The notes beneath the pieces were generated by a model that made no database searches, had not been told where the DNA came from, and saw nothing but the letters and a program-made list of their open reading frames with translations. Both the position numbers and the translations under genes were made by a program. DNA of 64,000 bases, taken from the NCBI GenBank assembly GCA_963728765.1, contig CAVSKX010000003.1, forward strand, positions 61,293-125,292. Reading direction: 5' to 3'. Shown piece after piece: positions 43,185 to 52,941 of the stretch (positions are counted from its first letter, which is position 1; the number at the start of each line of letters is the position of its first letter). Source of the stretch: AC-32 sp963728765. GTDB lineage: Bacteria; Actinomycetota; Thermoleophilia; Gaiellales; Gaiellaceae.

Positions 43185-43236
43185 GGCAGCGCTTGCGGTG
43201 CCGTCTTGAGGGCGGGCGGGCTTTGCCCGTCCGCCC
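43185..43236 (+). repeat. 52-base double-hairpin repeat, copy 3
   Basis: Hairpin 1 is ggcagcgc-tt-gcggtgcc (43185-43202, one mismatch), the spacer is gtcttga, and hairpin 2 has 12-base arms gggcgggcgggc / gcccgtccgccc (43210-43236, one G-T pair, loop ttt). Unit length and spacing are identical to copies 1 and 2. It lies between potD and potB on the operon's minus-strand transcript. Confidence 0.75.
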
Positions 43237-43243
43237 GCCTGGA

Positions 43244-44419
43244 TCAGCCCGAGATCAGGTTCTGCCACTGCTCGAGGTACTTCTGGTTGTTGAGCGCCTT
43301 GCTGTCGAAGATCTTGACCTTGCTCAGCGTCTTCGCGGTCGGGAAGATAAGCGGGTTGTTCGCCGCCGCCGGGTCGAACTGCTTCGCCGCCTCGCCCGCG
43401 CCTTTCACCGGCGGGATGTAGTAGATGCCCACGATCTTCCGCTTCGGGTCTCCGGCCGTCATCAGGCCTTGCACCTTCGGGTCGTAGACGTAGTTCATGT
43501 ACACCGACGCGGTGTAGACGTTGCCGCCCTTTGGGATCAGCATGTTGTCCGTCCAGAGGGCGCCGCCGGCCTCGGGCACGTTCCAGTGGATGTGCTTGTT
43601 TCCGAGCTGCGCGATGTCGCCCGACCAGGACATCGCCGCGGAGAGGTCGCCCCGGGCGAGGATCGGCGCGTAGTCGTTCCCGGTGAACTGGCGGATCTGC
43701 TTGTTGTTCACGGCCGTCTGGATCCGCTTGAAGGCGGCGTTCCAGCTCTTGTCGGTGACGTTTGTCGGATCGTCGCCGTTGGCCATCATCACGATCGTCA
43801 TCGCGTCGCCCATCGAGTTCAGGACCGTGATCTTTCCCTTGAGCTTCGGGTTCTCGAGCAGGTCGTCGACGGACAGCACCGGATCGGTGAGCGTGTCGTT
43901 GTAGGCGATGCCCGACATCCCCGACTGCCACGGCAGCGAGTACTGGCGATCGGGGTCGAAGTTCGGGTGCTTCTGGACATCGACGAGGTTCTTGATGTTC
44001 GGGATCGCCGACTTGTCGAGCTTCTCCGCCCAGCCCTTCTTGATCATCAGCGACAGGTACCGGTCGTTGTCGGTGAGGACGACGATGTCGCGGTCGATCG
44101 ACTGGCCGCGCGACAGCGGGCCCTGGATCTTCCCGAAGAACGAGGCGTTGTCGTTGATGTCCTCGACGTAGTTGACGTGCACGCCGGTCTTCTTCTGGAA
44201 CGCGTCGAGCGAGGGGTGCGCTGACCCCTTCGTGTCGATGTAGAGCGTCCAGTTCGAGAAGTTGAGCGTCTTGGCGAGCTTCTGCTCGACGCTCGTCGTG
44301 CCGCCGCTCGCCTTCGACCCGCTGCTGCCGCAGGCGGCGAGAATTCCGGGGAACGTGATCGCGGCCCCTCCCATGGCTGCCCGCTCGAGCAGCTGCCGCC
44401 TCGTGAGCTGGTCGGTCAT
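43244..44419 (-). CDS. potD: Polyamine ABC transporter substrate-binding protein (PotD type), set 1
   Basis: 391 residues. It has a twin-arginine-like signal with lipobox: TRRQLLERAAMGGAA, then ILAAC (Cys about 30). The mature part matches spermidine/putrescine-binding proteins: LNFSNWTLYID, GVHVNYVEDINDN, GWAEKLDKSAIPN, LPWQSGMSGIAYN and AAMSWSGDIAQLG. Anchored outside the membrane. The start overlaps potA by 4 bases. The Trp/Asp-rich pocket agrees with polyamine binding, but which polyamine is not readable. Confidence 0.92.
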   Translation of the reverse strand: MTDQLTRRQLLERAAMGGAAITFPGILAACGSSGSKASGGTTSVEQKLAKTLNFSNWTLYIDTKGSAHPSLDAFQKKTGVHVNYVEDINDNASFFGKIQGPLSRGQSIDRDIVVLTDNDRYLSLMIKKGWAEKLDKSAIPNIKNLVDVQKHPNFDPDRQYSLPWQSGMSGIAYNDTLTDPVLSVDDLLENPKLKGKITVLNSMGDAMTIVMMANGDDPTNVTDKSWNAAFKRIQTAVNNKQIRQFTGNDYAPILARGDLSAAMSWSGDIAQLGNKHIHWNVPEAGGALWTDNMLIPKGGNVYTASVYMNYVYDPKVQGLMTAGDPKRKIVGIYYIPPVKGAGEAAKQFDPAAANNPLIFPTAKTLSKVKIFDSKALNNQKYLEQWQNLISG

Positions 44420-45516
44420 TCGGCTCCCTCCATTGAGTCGACGACGAACGTGGAGTCGGGGCTCCACGAGATTTCGGCCGGCGCCTGGTCGCGGGCGCCG
44501 GGATCGCTGTTCTGGACGTACACGCTGACGTTGCCGGCCCTCGTCTCGAGGACGTACTGCGTCGCCACACCCACGTAGGCGGTCTCGAGCAACCGGCCGG
44601 TCAGCCGGTTCTCCTCGACGTGGCCGACGCGGATCTTCTCCGGGCGGACGCCGACTGCGACCTTGCCCGTGCGGCCGTTCAGCGCCTCGCGCGGCACGCG
44701 AACCTCGGTGCCCTCGTCCAGCCGGACCGTCCCGGGGCCGGTGACGGTCCCGAGGAGGAGGTTCGAGATGCCGAGGAAGCTCGCCACGAACGCAGTCTGC
44801 GGCCGCTCGTAGAGGTCGGCAGGCGCGCCGAGCTGTTCGATCTTGCCGCCGTTCATGATCGCGATCCCGTCCGCCATCGTCATTGCCTCTTCCTGGTCGT
44901 GCGTGACGTGGACGAAAGTGATGCCGACATCGTTCTGGATCGCCTTCAACTCGAGCTGCATCTGCTTGCGCAGCTTCAGGTCGAGCGCGCCGAGCGGCTC
45001 GTCGAGCAGCAGCACGCGAGGCTTGTTCACGAGTGCGCGTGCCAGCGCGACGCGCTGCTGCTGGCCGCCCGAGAGCTGTCGCGGCTTGCGCTTCTCGAAC
45101 CCCGAGAGGCCGACGAGCTCGAGAATCGAGAGCACGCGGCCGCGCAGGTCGCCCTTGCCGACGCCCTTGCGGCGGAGGCCAAAGGCGACGTTCTCGAAGA
45201 TGCTCAGATGTGGAAAGAGCGCGTACGACTGGAAGACGGTGTTCACGTCGCGCTTGTACGGCGGCTTGCCGCTGACCGGCTCCTCGCCGAGGTAAATCGT
45301 CCCCGCGGTCGGCTCCTCGAAGCCGCCGATCATCCGCAGCGTCGTCGTCTTGCCGCAGCCGGAGGGGCCGAGCAGCGCGAAGAAGCTGCCGCGCTCGATC
45401 TCGAGCGAGAGGTCGTCGACGGCGACGACGTCGTCAAACCGCTTCGTGACGTTCTCGAGGCGCACGTCGGCGACCGTGGGTGCCGTCGTGGCCTCCGGCT
45501 TCTCGGTCACCGCCAT
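44416..45516 (-). CDS. potA: Polyamine ABC transporter ATPase (PotA type), set 1
   Basis: 366 residues. Walker A GPSGCGKTT, signature LSGGQQQRVALARAL, Walker B LLLDEPLGALD, H-loop THDQEEA. The C-terminal TOBE domain (about 285-366) includes VAVGVRPEKIRVG. The ATG at 45516 shares its first base with the stop of the Lrp/AsnC gene. Energises PotBC. Confidence 0.94.
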   Translation of the reverse strand: MAVTEKPEATTAPTVADVRLENVTKRFDDVVAVDDLSLEIERGSFFALLGPSGCGKTTTLRMIGGFEEPTAGTIYLGEEPVSGKPPYKRDVNTVFQSYALFPHLSIFENVAFGLRRKGVGKGDLRGRVLSILELVGLSGFEKRKPRQLSGGQQQRVALARALVNKPRVLLLDEPLGALDLKLRKQMQLELKAIQNDVGITFVHVTHDQEEAMTMADGIAIMNGGKIEQLGAPADLYERPQTAFVASFLGISNLLLGTVTGPGTVRLDEGTEVRVPREALNGRTGKVAVGVRPEKIRVGHVEENRLTGRLLETAYVGVATQYVLETRAGNVSVYVQNSDPGARDQAPAEISWSPDSTFVVDSMEGAE

Positions 45517-46040
45517 CAGTGGGCCTCCACCCCGTCGCCGTTCTGCACGTGCGCGCCCCAGTCGTAGAGCTGCTTCCGAAGCTCGAGGTAGAGGAAGCTC
45601 TCGGTGGAGGCGACGCCGTCCAAGCCTCGGATCCGGCTGGTCAGGTCGAGCAGCTGTCGCCGGTCTTCGCAGATGAGCTCGACCAGCACGTCGAACTGCC
45701 CTGCGGTGATCACGACGTAGTCCGCCTCGTCCCATTGCGCGATCGCCTCGGCCACCGGCTCCGGCGAGCCGCTCGTCCGGATCCCGACCATGGCCTGGGC
45801 ATCGAAGCCGAGGCCGAGCGGGTTGGTGACGCCGGTGACCTGGAGGATGTTGTCCTCGCAGAGGCGCTGATAGCGCGCGCGGATCGTCGCCTCCGAGACG
45901 CCGACCTCGGCCGCGATGCGCCGGAACGGCTCGCGGCCGTTTGACTGCAGCGCCTCGATCAGCCCCTGGTCGATTCCGTCGAGGTTCGGAGCCGCGCTAA
46001 CCGCGCCCCGCCGCCGCTCGCGTTGCTCGGGTCTGCGCAA
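45516..46040 (-). CDS. Lrp/AsnC-family regulator of polyamine set 1
   Basis: 174 residues. The helix-turn-helix spans about 25-70 (GIDQGLIEALQSNGREPFRR, VGVSEATIRARYQRL). A RAM-like effector domain follows (AMVGIRTSGSPEPVAEAIA, YVVITAGQFDVLVELICED). The start is a TTG at 46040, the only start before the DNA-binding domain. It sits inside a 13-base inverted repeat, so the protein probably represses its own operon. The effector could be a polyamine or amino acid (inference from neighbours). Confidence 0.88.
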   Translation of the reverse strand: MRRPEQRERRRGAVSAAPNLDGIDQGLIEALQSNGREPFRRIAAEVGVSEATIRARYQRLCEDNILQVTGVTNPLGLGFDAQAMVGIRTSGSPEPVAEAIAQWDEADYVVITAGQFDVLVELICEDRRQLLDLTSRIRGLDGVASTESFLYLELRKQLYDWGAHVQNGDGVEAH

Positions 46041-46077
46041 TGCGAGGCTTTACTACCACTTGGGCCTCGCATCGCGC
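46035..46077 (-). promoter_or_regulatory. Inverted-repeat operator over the start of the Lrp/AsnC gene
   Basis: Arms gcgcaatgcgagg (46035-46047) and cctcgcatcgcgc (46065-46077) pair at 12 of 13 positions around a 17-base centre that is the most AT-rich part of the interval (minus strand includes tagtaaag). This is where an autorepressor would bind. Confidence 0.6.
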
Positions 46078-46111
46078 AACCGACAAGCGTCGCTGGCCCG
46101 CGAACGGCACC

Positions 46112-46266
46112 CCTCGGGGTCAGGTCTTGCACCGCCGCATTTCCGCGCCGAAAGCGCAACAAGTTGTCCGCAGCGTCCGCGCCCGCGAAGAAATAGTCAC
46201 GCAATCGACGCACGGTTCTTTGGCGTCCGCCGACCGCCTGTCGCGATGCAAGACCTGACCCCGGGG
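46112..46266. mobile_element. Miniature element with RAYT-type ends (non-autonomous)
   Basis: The left end ggggtcaggtcttgca (46116-46131) and right end tgcaagacctgaccccgggg (46247-46266) match the RAYT element ends at 37616-38622. At the right end similarity extends for about 31 bases, from tgtcgc through ggggtta. The 115 internal bases have no coding frame and differ from the RAYT gene. It sits between the two polyamine gene sets. Confidence 0.72.
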
Positions 46267-46325
46267 TTACGCCCCGCGGTGCCAGGTCACTGCGGCTGAG
46301 GGTGAAGCCGTTTGGATCGCCGGAG

Positions 46326-46366
46326 CAGCCGCCGGCCTAGCAGCGGCTGAAGCTCGCAAGCGCTCG
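46326..46366 (-). repeat. Possible degenerate fourth copy of the double-hairpin repeat
   Basis: Arms cagccgc / gcggctg (46326-46349) are followed by tgaag and cgcaagcg, the order seen in copy 2, but hairpin 1 is shortened and no longer pairs well. Confidence 0.3.
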
Positions 46367-46381
46367 CAAGGAGGGTGCTCT

Positions 46382-46404
46382 TGGGGCAACCAGGGGTTCC
46401 CCCA
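46382..46404 (-). terminator. Hairpin after the aldehyde dehydrogenase gene
   Basis: Arms tggggcaacc / ggttccccca pair over 10 bases with one mismatch and a 3-base loop, 5 bases beyond the dehydrogenase stop codon on the minus strand. It probably ends polyamine set 2 transcription. Confidence 0.55.
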
Positions 46405-46409
46405 TGCTC

Positions 46410-47846
46410 CTAATCGATTTTGGCCATCACGTGCTTGATCTGCGTGTAGTCCTCGAGCGAGTACGCGCTCAGGTCCTTGCCGTAGCCGGACTGCTTGTAG
46501 CCGCCGTGCGGCATCTCCGAGACCAGCGGGATGTGGTCGTTGATCCAGACCGTCCCGAACTGGAGCTTGCGCGCCGCGTTCAGCGCACGGCCGATGTCCC
46601 GCGTCCAGACCGAGGCGGCGAGGCCGTAGTCGACGTCGTTCGCCCAAGCGATCGCCTCGTCGTCGTCGGCGAACCGCTGGACGGTCACGACCGGCCCGAA
46701 GACCTCGCGCTGGACGATCTCGTCCTCCTGCCCGACCTCGGTGACCACCGTCGGCTTGACGAAGAAGCCCCGGTCTCCGTTCGTGCCGCCGCCGGTGAGC
46801 ACCTTTGCGCCCTTCGCGCGGTCGAGGAAGCCGAGCACGCGCTCCTGCTGGTCCCTCGAGATCACGGGCCCCATCTCGATCTCGTCGCCCTCCGCGGGGT
46901 CGCCGACGTGCAGCGACTCGACCGCGGGGACGAGCTCGTCGAGGAGCTTGTCGTAGATCTTCGGCCCGGCGACCACGCGCGAGGCGGCAGTGCAGTCCTG
47001 GCCCGAGTTCCAGTAGCCGCCGATCTTGATCCCCTCGGCGACGGCGGCCGGGTCGGCGTCGTCGAACACGAGCACCGGGGCCTTGCCGCCCAGCTCGAGG
47101 TGCACGCGCTTCAAGGTCTCCGCCGCGGTGCGCGCGATCTCCTTGCCGGTCGCGACGTCGCCGGTGAGCGAGACCATCCGCACGTCCGGGTGCTTCACGA
47201 TTCCCTCGCCAACGGGGACGCCGTCGCCGGTGATCACGTTCAGCACGCCCGGCGGCAGGATCTCGGCGGCGAGCTCTGCGAAGCGCAGCACCGTCAGGGG
47301 CGTCTGCTCCGACGGCTTGACGATCTGCACGTTCCCGGCCGCCAGCGCCGGCCCCATCTTCCACACCGCCATCATCAGCGGGTAGTTCCAGGGCGCGATC
47401 CCGCCGACGATCCCGACCGGCTCGCGCCGGATCATCGAGGTGTAGCCCTTCATGTACTCGCCCGCGGACTTGCCCTCGAGCACCCGCGCCGCGCCGGCGA
47501 AGAAGCGGAGGTTGTCTGCCGAGACCGGCATCTCGTCGCGTGCGAAGCCAACCGGCTTGCCGACATTCTGCGACTCGAGCTCGCCGAGCTCCTCGGTGTT
47601 GTCGTCGATCGCGTCCGCGAGCTTCAGCAGTGCCTCGGAGCGCTCCTGCGGCGTCGTCTCGAGCCACTCGGGCAGCGCCTTCTTGGCCGCCTCGACGGCC
47701 CGGTCGACGTCGGCCTGGGTCCCGCGCGGAACCTCGGCGATGACCTCGCCCGTTGCGGGATTCAGCACCTCCATGGTGCCGCCCTCGACCGCGTCCACCC
47801 AGTCGCCGCCGACGAAGTTCTTGTGCTGAGAAACGGTCACGCTCAT
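46410..47846 (-). CDS. Aldehyde dehydrogenase, aminobutyraldehyde type
   Basis: 478 residues. Catalytic Cys is in NSGQDCTAASR and the general-base Glu in HLELGGKAP. APWNYPLMMAVWK and LTGDVATGKEI are the NAD-binding landmarks. The closest families by motif are 4-aminobutyraldehyde/betaine aldehyde dehydrogenases. In context it would oxidise the aminoaldehyde made by the aminotransferase or FAD oxidase of set 1 to GABA or a similar acid. It lies 31 bases downstream of the set 2 PotC gene. Confidence 0.92.
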   Translation of the reverse strand: MSVTVSQHKNFVGGDWVDAVEGGTMEVLNPATGEVIAEVPRGTQADVDRAVEAAKKALPEWLETTPQERSEALLKLADAIDDNTEELGELESQNVGKPVGFARDEMPVSADNLRFFAGAARVLEGKSAGEYMKGYTSMIRREPVGIVGGIAPWNYPLMMAVWKMGPALAAGNVQIVKPSEQTPLTVLRFAELAAEILPPGVLNVITGDGVPVGEGIVKHPDVRMVSLTGDVATGKEIARTAAETLKRVHLELGGKAPVLVFDDADPAAVAEGIKIGGYWNSGQDCTAASRVVAGPKIYDKLLDELVPAVESLHVGDPAEGDEIEMGPVISRDQQERVLGFLDRAKGAKVLTGGGTNGDRGFFVKPTVVTEVGQEDEIVQREVFGPVVTVQRFADDDEAIAWANDVDYGLAASVWTRDIGRALNAARKLQFGTVWINDHIPLVSEMPHGGYKQSGYGKDLSAYSLEDYTQIKHVMAKID

Positions 47847-47877
47847 TCCGGGCCTCCCCGCTCGAGTCGCGGCCAGC

Positions 47878-48726
47878 CTACCGCGAATCGTCGTCGTCGC
47901 TCTCGGTCGTCTCGGCCGCCGTGCCTGCGCCGCGGACCGCGCCCGGCCGCTCCGCCGTCACCTTCTGCGCGATCCAGACCGGGATCAGCGACATCACGAT
48001 CACGAACAGCGCGACCACGTTCACGACGGGCTGCTCGACCGGCCGGAAGAGGTTCGCGAAGATCCAGATCGGAAGCGTCTGCTGCGCACCGGCAGTGAAG
48101 ATCGTCACGACGACCTCGTCCCACGAGAGCGCGAACGCGAGCAGGCCGCCCGCGAGGAGCGCCGTGCGCATCTGCGGAAACGTGACGAAGCGGAACGTCT
48201 GCCAGGCGTCGGCGCCGAGGTCGTACGACGCCTGCTCGAGCGACCCCGCCACGCGGCGGAGGCGGGCCAGGGAGTTGTTGTAGACGACGACGATGCAGAA
48301 CGTCGCGTGGCCGATGATGATCGTCAGCAGGCCGAAGTCGATTCCGACCGTCGTGTAGGTCGTCCGGAGCGCCAGCCCGGTGATGATCCCCGGAAGGGCG
48401 ATCGGCAGGATGACGACGAGCGAGATCGCGTCCCGCCCGAAGAACTCGAAGCGCGAGACGGCGAGCGAGGTCAGCGTCCCGAGCACGAGCGCGACCGCCG
48501 TCGCGCCCAGTGCCGCGCGCACCGAGAGCCAGAGCGCCTGCCGCACGCCTTCGTCGTGGTAGGCGGTCGAGAACCACTTCGTCGTGTACGTGTGGATCGG
48601 CCAGCTCTGTGTGACGCTCTCGTTGAACGCGTAGAGCGCGATGAGGATCAGCGGCAGGTAGATGAAGACGAGCGTCGCACCGGCGCCAAGCCGCAGCAGG
48701 ATGCGCGTGAGACGCGACTCGACCAT
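47878..48726 (-). CDS. Polyamine ABC transporter permease (PotC type), set 2
   Basis: 282 residues with about six helices. EAA loop EQASYDLGADAWQTFRFVTF; first helix LVFIYLPLILIALYAF. The C-terminal tail is charged and Glu/Asp-rich. TGATG overlap with the upstream permease. Paralogous to 41474-42319. Confidence 0.9.
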   Translation of the reverse strand: MVESRLTRILLRLGAGATLVFIYLPLILIALYAFNESVTQSWPIHTYTTKWFSTAYHDEGVRQALWLSVRAALGATAVALVLGTLTSLAVSRFEFFGRDAISLVVILPIALPGIITGLALRTTYTTVGIDFGLLTIIIGHATFCIVVVYNNSLARLRRVAGSLEQASYDLGADAWQTFRFVTFPQMRTALLAGGLLAFALSWDEVVVTIFTAGAQQTLPIWIFANLFRPVEQPVVNVVALFVIVMSLIPVWIAQKVTAERPGAVRGAGTAAETTESDDDDSR

Positions 48727-49622
48727 CAGAGCGCCTCGAACGCGTGCAGCCGCCTGGCGACGAGCAGGTAGACGATCATCACGATGATCGGCACGAGCGT
48801 GAACGCGGCCGCGACCGGGAGGTTGGTGCCGTGGTTGTCATAGATCACGGTGCCGATGAACTGCTGGCTCGTGATCAGCTTCGGCGCGATGTAATCGCCG
48901 AGCGTGAGCGAGAAGGTGAAGATCGACCCGGCCACGACAGCCGGGAACGCGAGTGGCAGCGTCACGCGGAAGAACGTCCGCAGCGACTTCCCGCCGAGGT
49001 CCGCTGACGCCTCGAGCAACGACGGCGGGATCCGTTCGAGGCCCGCGTAGATCGGCAGGATCATGAAGGGGAGCCAGAGGTACGTGAACACGAGCCAGAG
49101 GCCCGTCGTGGAGTAGCCGTCGAACGAAACGCCGAGCGGGTCGAGCGCCCAGTTCAGCACGCCCGCGCCCGACAGGATCGTCCGCCACGCGTAGGCCTTC
49201 ACCAAGTAGCTCGCCCACAGCGGCATGAGCACCGCGACGACCAGGAGGTTCCTCGTGCGCGGCGACGCCACCCGGGCCATGTAGTAGGCGATCGGGAATG
49301 CGAGTACGGCGTCGGCGATCGTGACGAGCCCGGCCATGCGGATCGTCCGCCAGGCGACGTCGCGGTAGACGGGCTCGTCGATGATGCGACGGAAGTTGTC
49401 GAAGGTGTACGTGTGGACGACCTCCGACGTGAACGGGTCGGTGTTCCACACCGACGCCAGCAGCAGCACGGCGAGCGAGCCGAGGTACGCGATCACGAGC
49501 CACCCGATGGGCACCGCGAGCAGCAGCGCCAGGCTCAGGCGAGGGTGGCGGTAGAAGTAGCGCGAGAGCCGCCGCCCCAGGCTCTCCCGGGGCGGCGGCT
49601 GCTCGTACGGAACCGAGGTCAA
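48726..49622 (-). CDS. Polyamine ABC transporter permease (PotB type), set 2
   Basis: 298 residues. EAA loop LEASADLGGKSLRTFFRVTL; first helix LSLALLLAVPIGWLVIAYLG. A longer cytoplasmic N-terminus than the set 1 protein. It starts 10 bases after the binding-protein gene without an intervening repeat, unlike set 1. Confidence 0.9.
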   Translation of the reverse strand: MTSVPYEQPPPRESLGRRLSRYFYRHPRLSLALLLAVPIGWLVIAYLGSLAVLLLASVWNTDPFTSEVVHTYTFDNFRRIIDEPVYRDVAWRTIRMAGLVTIADAVLAFPIAYYMARVASPRTRNLLVVAVLMPLWASYLVKAYAWRTILSGAGVLNWALDPLGVSFDGYSTTGLWLVFTYLWLPFMILPIYAGLERIPPSLLEASADLGGKSLRTFFRVTLPLAFPAVVAGSIFTFSLTLGDYIAPKLITSQQFIGTVIYDNHGTNLPVAAAFTLVPIIVMIVYLLVARRLHAFEAL

Positions 49623-49632
49623 CGGAGAGCCG

Positions 49633-50843
<1,211 letters not shown>

Positions 50844-50847
<4 letters not shown>

Positions 50848-51923
50848 CTCTCTCCTTCCGTTGCCCCCTGGTTGCCGTCGATCTCGAGCTGGTGTTCTGG
50901 GCGCCACTCGAGGAGAACCGCGCGGCCATGGGCGTCCAGCGCCTCGGCCGACGAGGTCTCGAGGTTCTGCCGGACGACCTGCAGCTCCCCGCCGCGGTCG
51001 AGCTCGACCACGAAGCGGGTGACCATGCCGGCGTACACGACGCCGCGAATCCGTCCGGGCTCGGCGTGCATTCCGCCGCCCGGGGTGGAACCGGCGTCTC
51101 GCAGGTGGATCTTCTCCGGCCGAACCGCGTAGCGCTTGCCGTCGCGCTCGATCACGTTCGAGACGCCGACGAAGCCCGCGACGAACGCGCTCCGGGGCCG
51201 CTCGTAGACCTCGGCCGGCGCGCCGAGCTGCTCGATGCGTCCGTGGTTGAACACGGCCAGGCGGTCGCTCATCGTCAGCGCCTCGTCCTGGTCGTGCGTG
51301 ACGTAGACGAACGTGATGCCGAGGTCCTGCTGCAGGCTCTTGAGGAAGAGCTGCATCTCCTGGCGGAGCTTCAGGTCGAGAGCGCCCAGCGGTTCGTCGA
51401 GGAGCAGCACCTCCGGCTTGTTCACGAGCGCGCGCGCGAGGGCGACGCGTTGCCGCTGGCCGCCGGACAGCTGGGCCGGCTTGCGCTTGGCCAGGCCTGG
51501 GAGGCGCATCCGACGCAGCACCTCCTCGACGCGCGCGCCGCGCTCGCGACGCGGCACGCCCTTGACGCGAAGCCCGTAGGCCACGTTGTCCGCGATCGTC
51601 ATGTGCGGGAAGAGGGCGTAGTCCTGGAAGACCGTGTTCACGTCACGCGCGTACGGCGGGTCGCGCGACACATCGCGGCCGCCGAGCTCGATCCGGCCCT
51701 CGTCCGGCCGCTCGAACCCGGCGATCAGCCGCAGCGTCGTCGTCTTGCCCGAGCCGGACGGGCCGAGCAGCGTGAAGAACTCCCCCGCGCGGATCTCGAG
51801 GTCGACGCCGTCCACTGCGACCACGTCGCCGTACGACTTCCGCACTCCTTCGAGCCGCACCGCGGCGCCCGCGCCCTTGCGCGCGTCGTCGGACCGCAGC
51901 TCGGTTCGCTCCTGCAATGACAC
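50844..51923 (-). CDS. Polyamine ABC transporter ATPase (PotA type), set 2
   Basis: 359 residues from a GTG. Walker A GPSGSGKTT, signature LSGGQRQRVALARAL, Walker B LLLDEPLGALD, H-loop THDQDEA, then a TOBE domain with YAVRPEKIHL. A 4-base overlap with the binding-protein gene. First gene of set 2; no regulator gene precedes it. Confidence 0.92.
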
Positions 51924-51935
51924 CGGCCCCCCGGA

Positions 51936-52097
51936 TTATCGCCTGTTCTGAGGCGGAGGAGGCGGGCACGACTGAGGCTCGCCCTCGCAGCAGCCGAGCT
52001 TCAAGCGGCACCTCGAGCACTGCCAGGTCTGGTGCCGCCACTCCATCGCGGCCCCGCAACGCAGGCAGCGCTCGCCGGTGTCCCGCTTCGCCTCCAG
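51936..52097 (-). CDS. Small zinc-ribbon protein with unclear start
   Basis: About 53 residues ending at TAA 51936. The core ERCLRCGAAMEWRHQTWQCS is followed by RCRLKLGCCEGEPQSC, with two C-x2-C knuckles and a further Cys pair, a compact zinc ribbon. The sequence is too regular to be chance. No ATG, GTG or TTG precedes the first knuckle; the given start is a CTG. An internal ATG would delete half of the zinc site. It follows the BON gene closely and may depend on its translation. Confidence 0.55.
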   Translation of the reverse strand: MEAKRDTGERCLRCGAAMEWRHQTWQCSRCRLKLGCCEGEPQSCPPPPPQNRR

Positions 52098-52126
52098 GTC
52101 GGCGACGCTAGCCGCGGCCTCGGACG

Positions 52127-52534
52127 CTACCGATGCATCGGGGCCGGCTGGCCCGGCGTGTGAAGGAGGTTCTCGACCTCCTGGACACCCTGCACCTTGC
52201 GCGCCTTCGAGACGAGGCTCTCGATCATCTCCGCGGACTCGACCTCGCCGCGGAGGACGACCTTGCCCTCCTCGGCGTTCACGTTGATCTGGCCCTTCGG
52301 CACCTCGGCCTCGCCGAAGATCTCGGACTCGACCTGGCGTGCCAGCGTCACATCGTCGGGCTGCGGCTTGGCTCCCTCGCGCAGCTGCGTGGCCTTCGCG
52401 GTGAGAAGCCCGCGTTGTCGCTGGCTCAGCTGCACGACGCGCTTGATCGCGTCCTTGCGGCGGGCCCGGCCGTTCTGCGGGTCGAAGAAGTACGCCAGCG
52501 CGGCGCCGAGGGCGGCGTAACGAAGTCTCGTCAT
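52127..52534 (-). CDS. BON-domain protein
   Basis: 135 residues. A short hydrophobic start with FDPQNGRARRKDAIKR is the feature of small envelope-associated proteins. The BON domain covers about 60-128 (LARQVESEIFGEAEVPKGQI, VVLRGEVESAEMIESLVSKA, VQGVQEVENLL). BON domains bind membranes or phospholipids, often in osmotic or envelope stress. Single gene or paired with the zinc ribbon. Confidence 0.85.
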   Translation of the reverse strand: MTRLRYAALGAALAYFFDPQNGRARRKDAIKRVVQLSQRQRGLLTAKATQLREGAKPQPDDVTLARQVESEIFGEAEVPKGQINVNAEEGKVVLRGEVESAEMIESLVSKARKVQGVQEVENLLHTPGQPAPMHR

Positions 52535-52579
52535 CTCGGTCCTCCCGGTCGGTGAACCCGGGAGCCTAGGCGATGTCGG

Positions 52580-52870
52580 TCAGTCGCCCCAGTCGAAGTC
52601 GCGCGAGCGGCTCCAGAGGCCCTCGGTCTCCGACTCCGTCTCGTCGGTCGGCCATGCGAGCGGCTGGCGCTCGGTCGTGATGGCCGACTCCTCGCCGTCC
52701 ATCGTCTCCTCGATGCGGGCCTGCTCTTCAGTTTTGAAGAGCGGATGGTTCTCGAACGGGTCCTCGGACTTGTAGCGCTCGAGAGGCAGCTCGTCCTCGA
52801 GCTCCGAGTTCTTCTGCTTCAACTCCAGATGGTCCTGAATGACTTGTGCGAACAGCGAAGACGTCTCCAC
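52580..52870 (-). CDS. Small acidic conserved protein of unknown function
   Basis: 96 residues, strongly acidic, no membrane segment. LFAQVIQDHLELKQKNSELE looks like a helix or short coiled coil; ERYKSEDPFENHPLFKTEEQ and a Trp/Asp end (SRDFDWGD) follow. The pattern resembles small proteins common in this actinobacterial lineage, by memory rather than search. The aggaggag ribosome binding site is good. Confidence 0.65.
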   Translation of the reverse strand: METSSLFAQVIQDHLELKQKNSELEDELPLERYKSEDPFENHPLFKTEEQARIEETMDGEESAITTERQPLAWPTDETESETEGLWSRSRDFDWGD

Positions 52871-52941
52871 CTCAGATGCTCCTCCTGGGTGTTCGTGGGG
52901 CAGCGCGCGATTGTAACGAGTAAAGCCGCCGGTAGCGGCGA

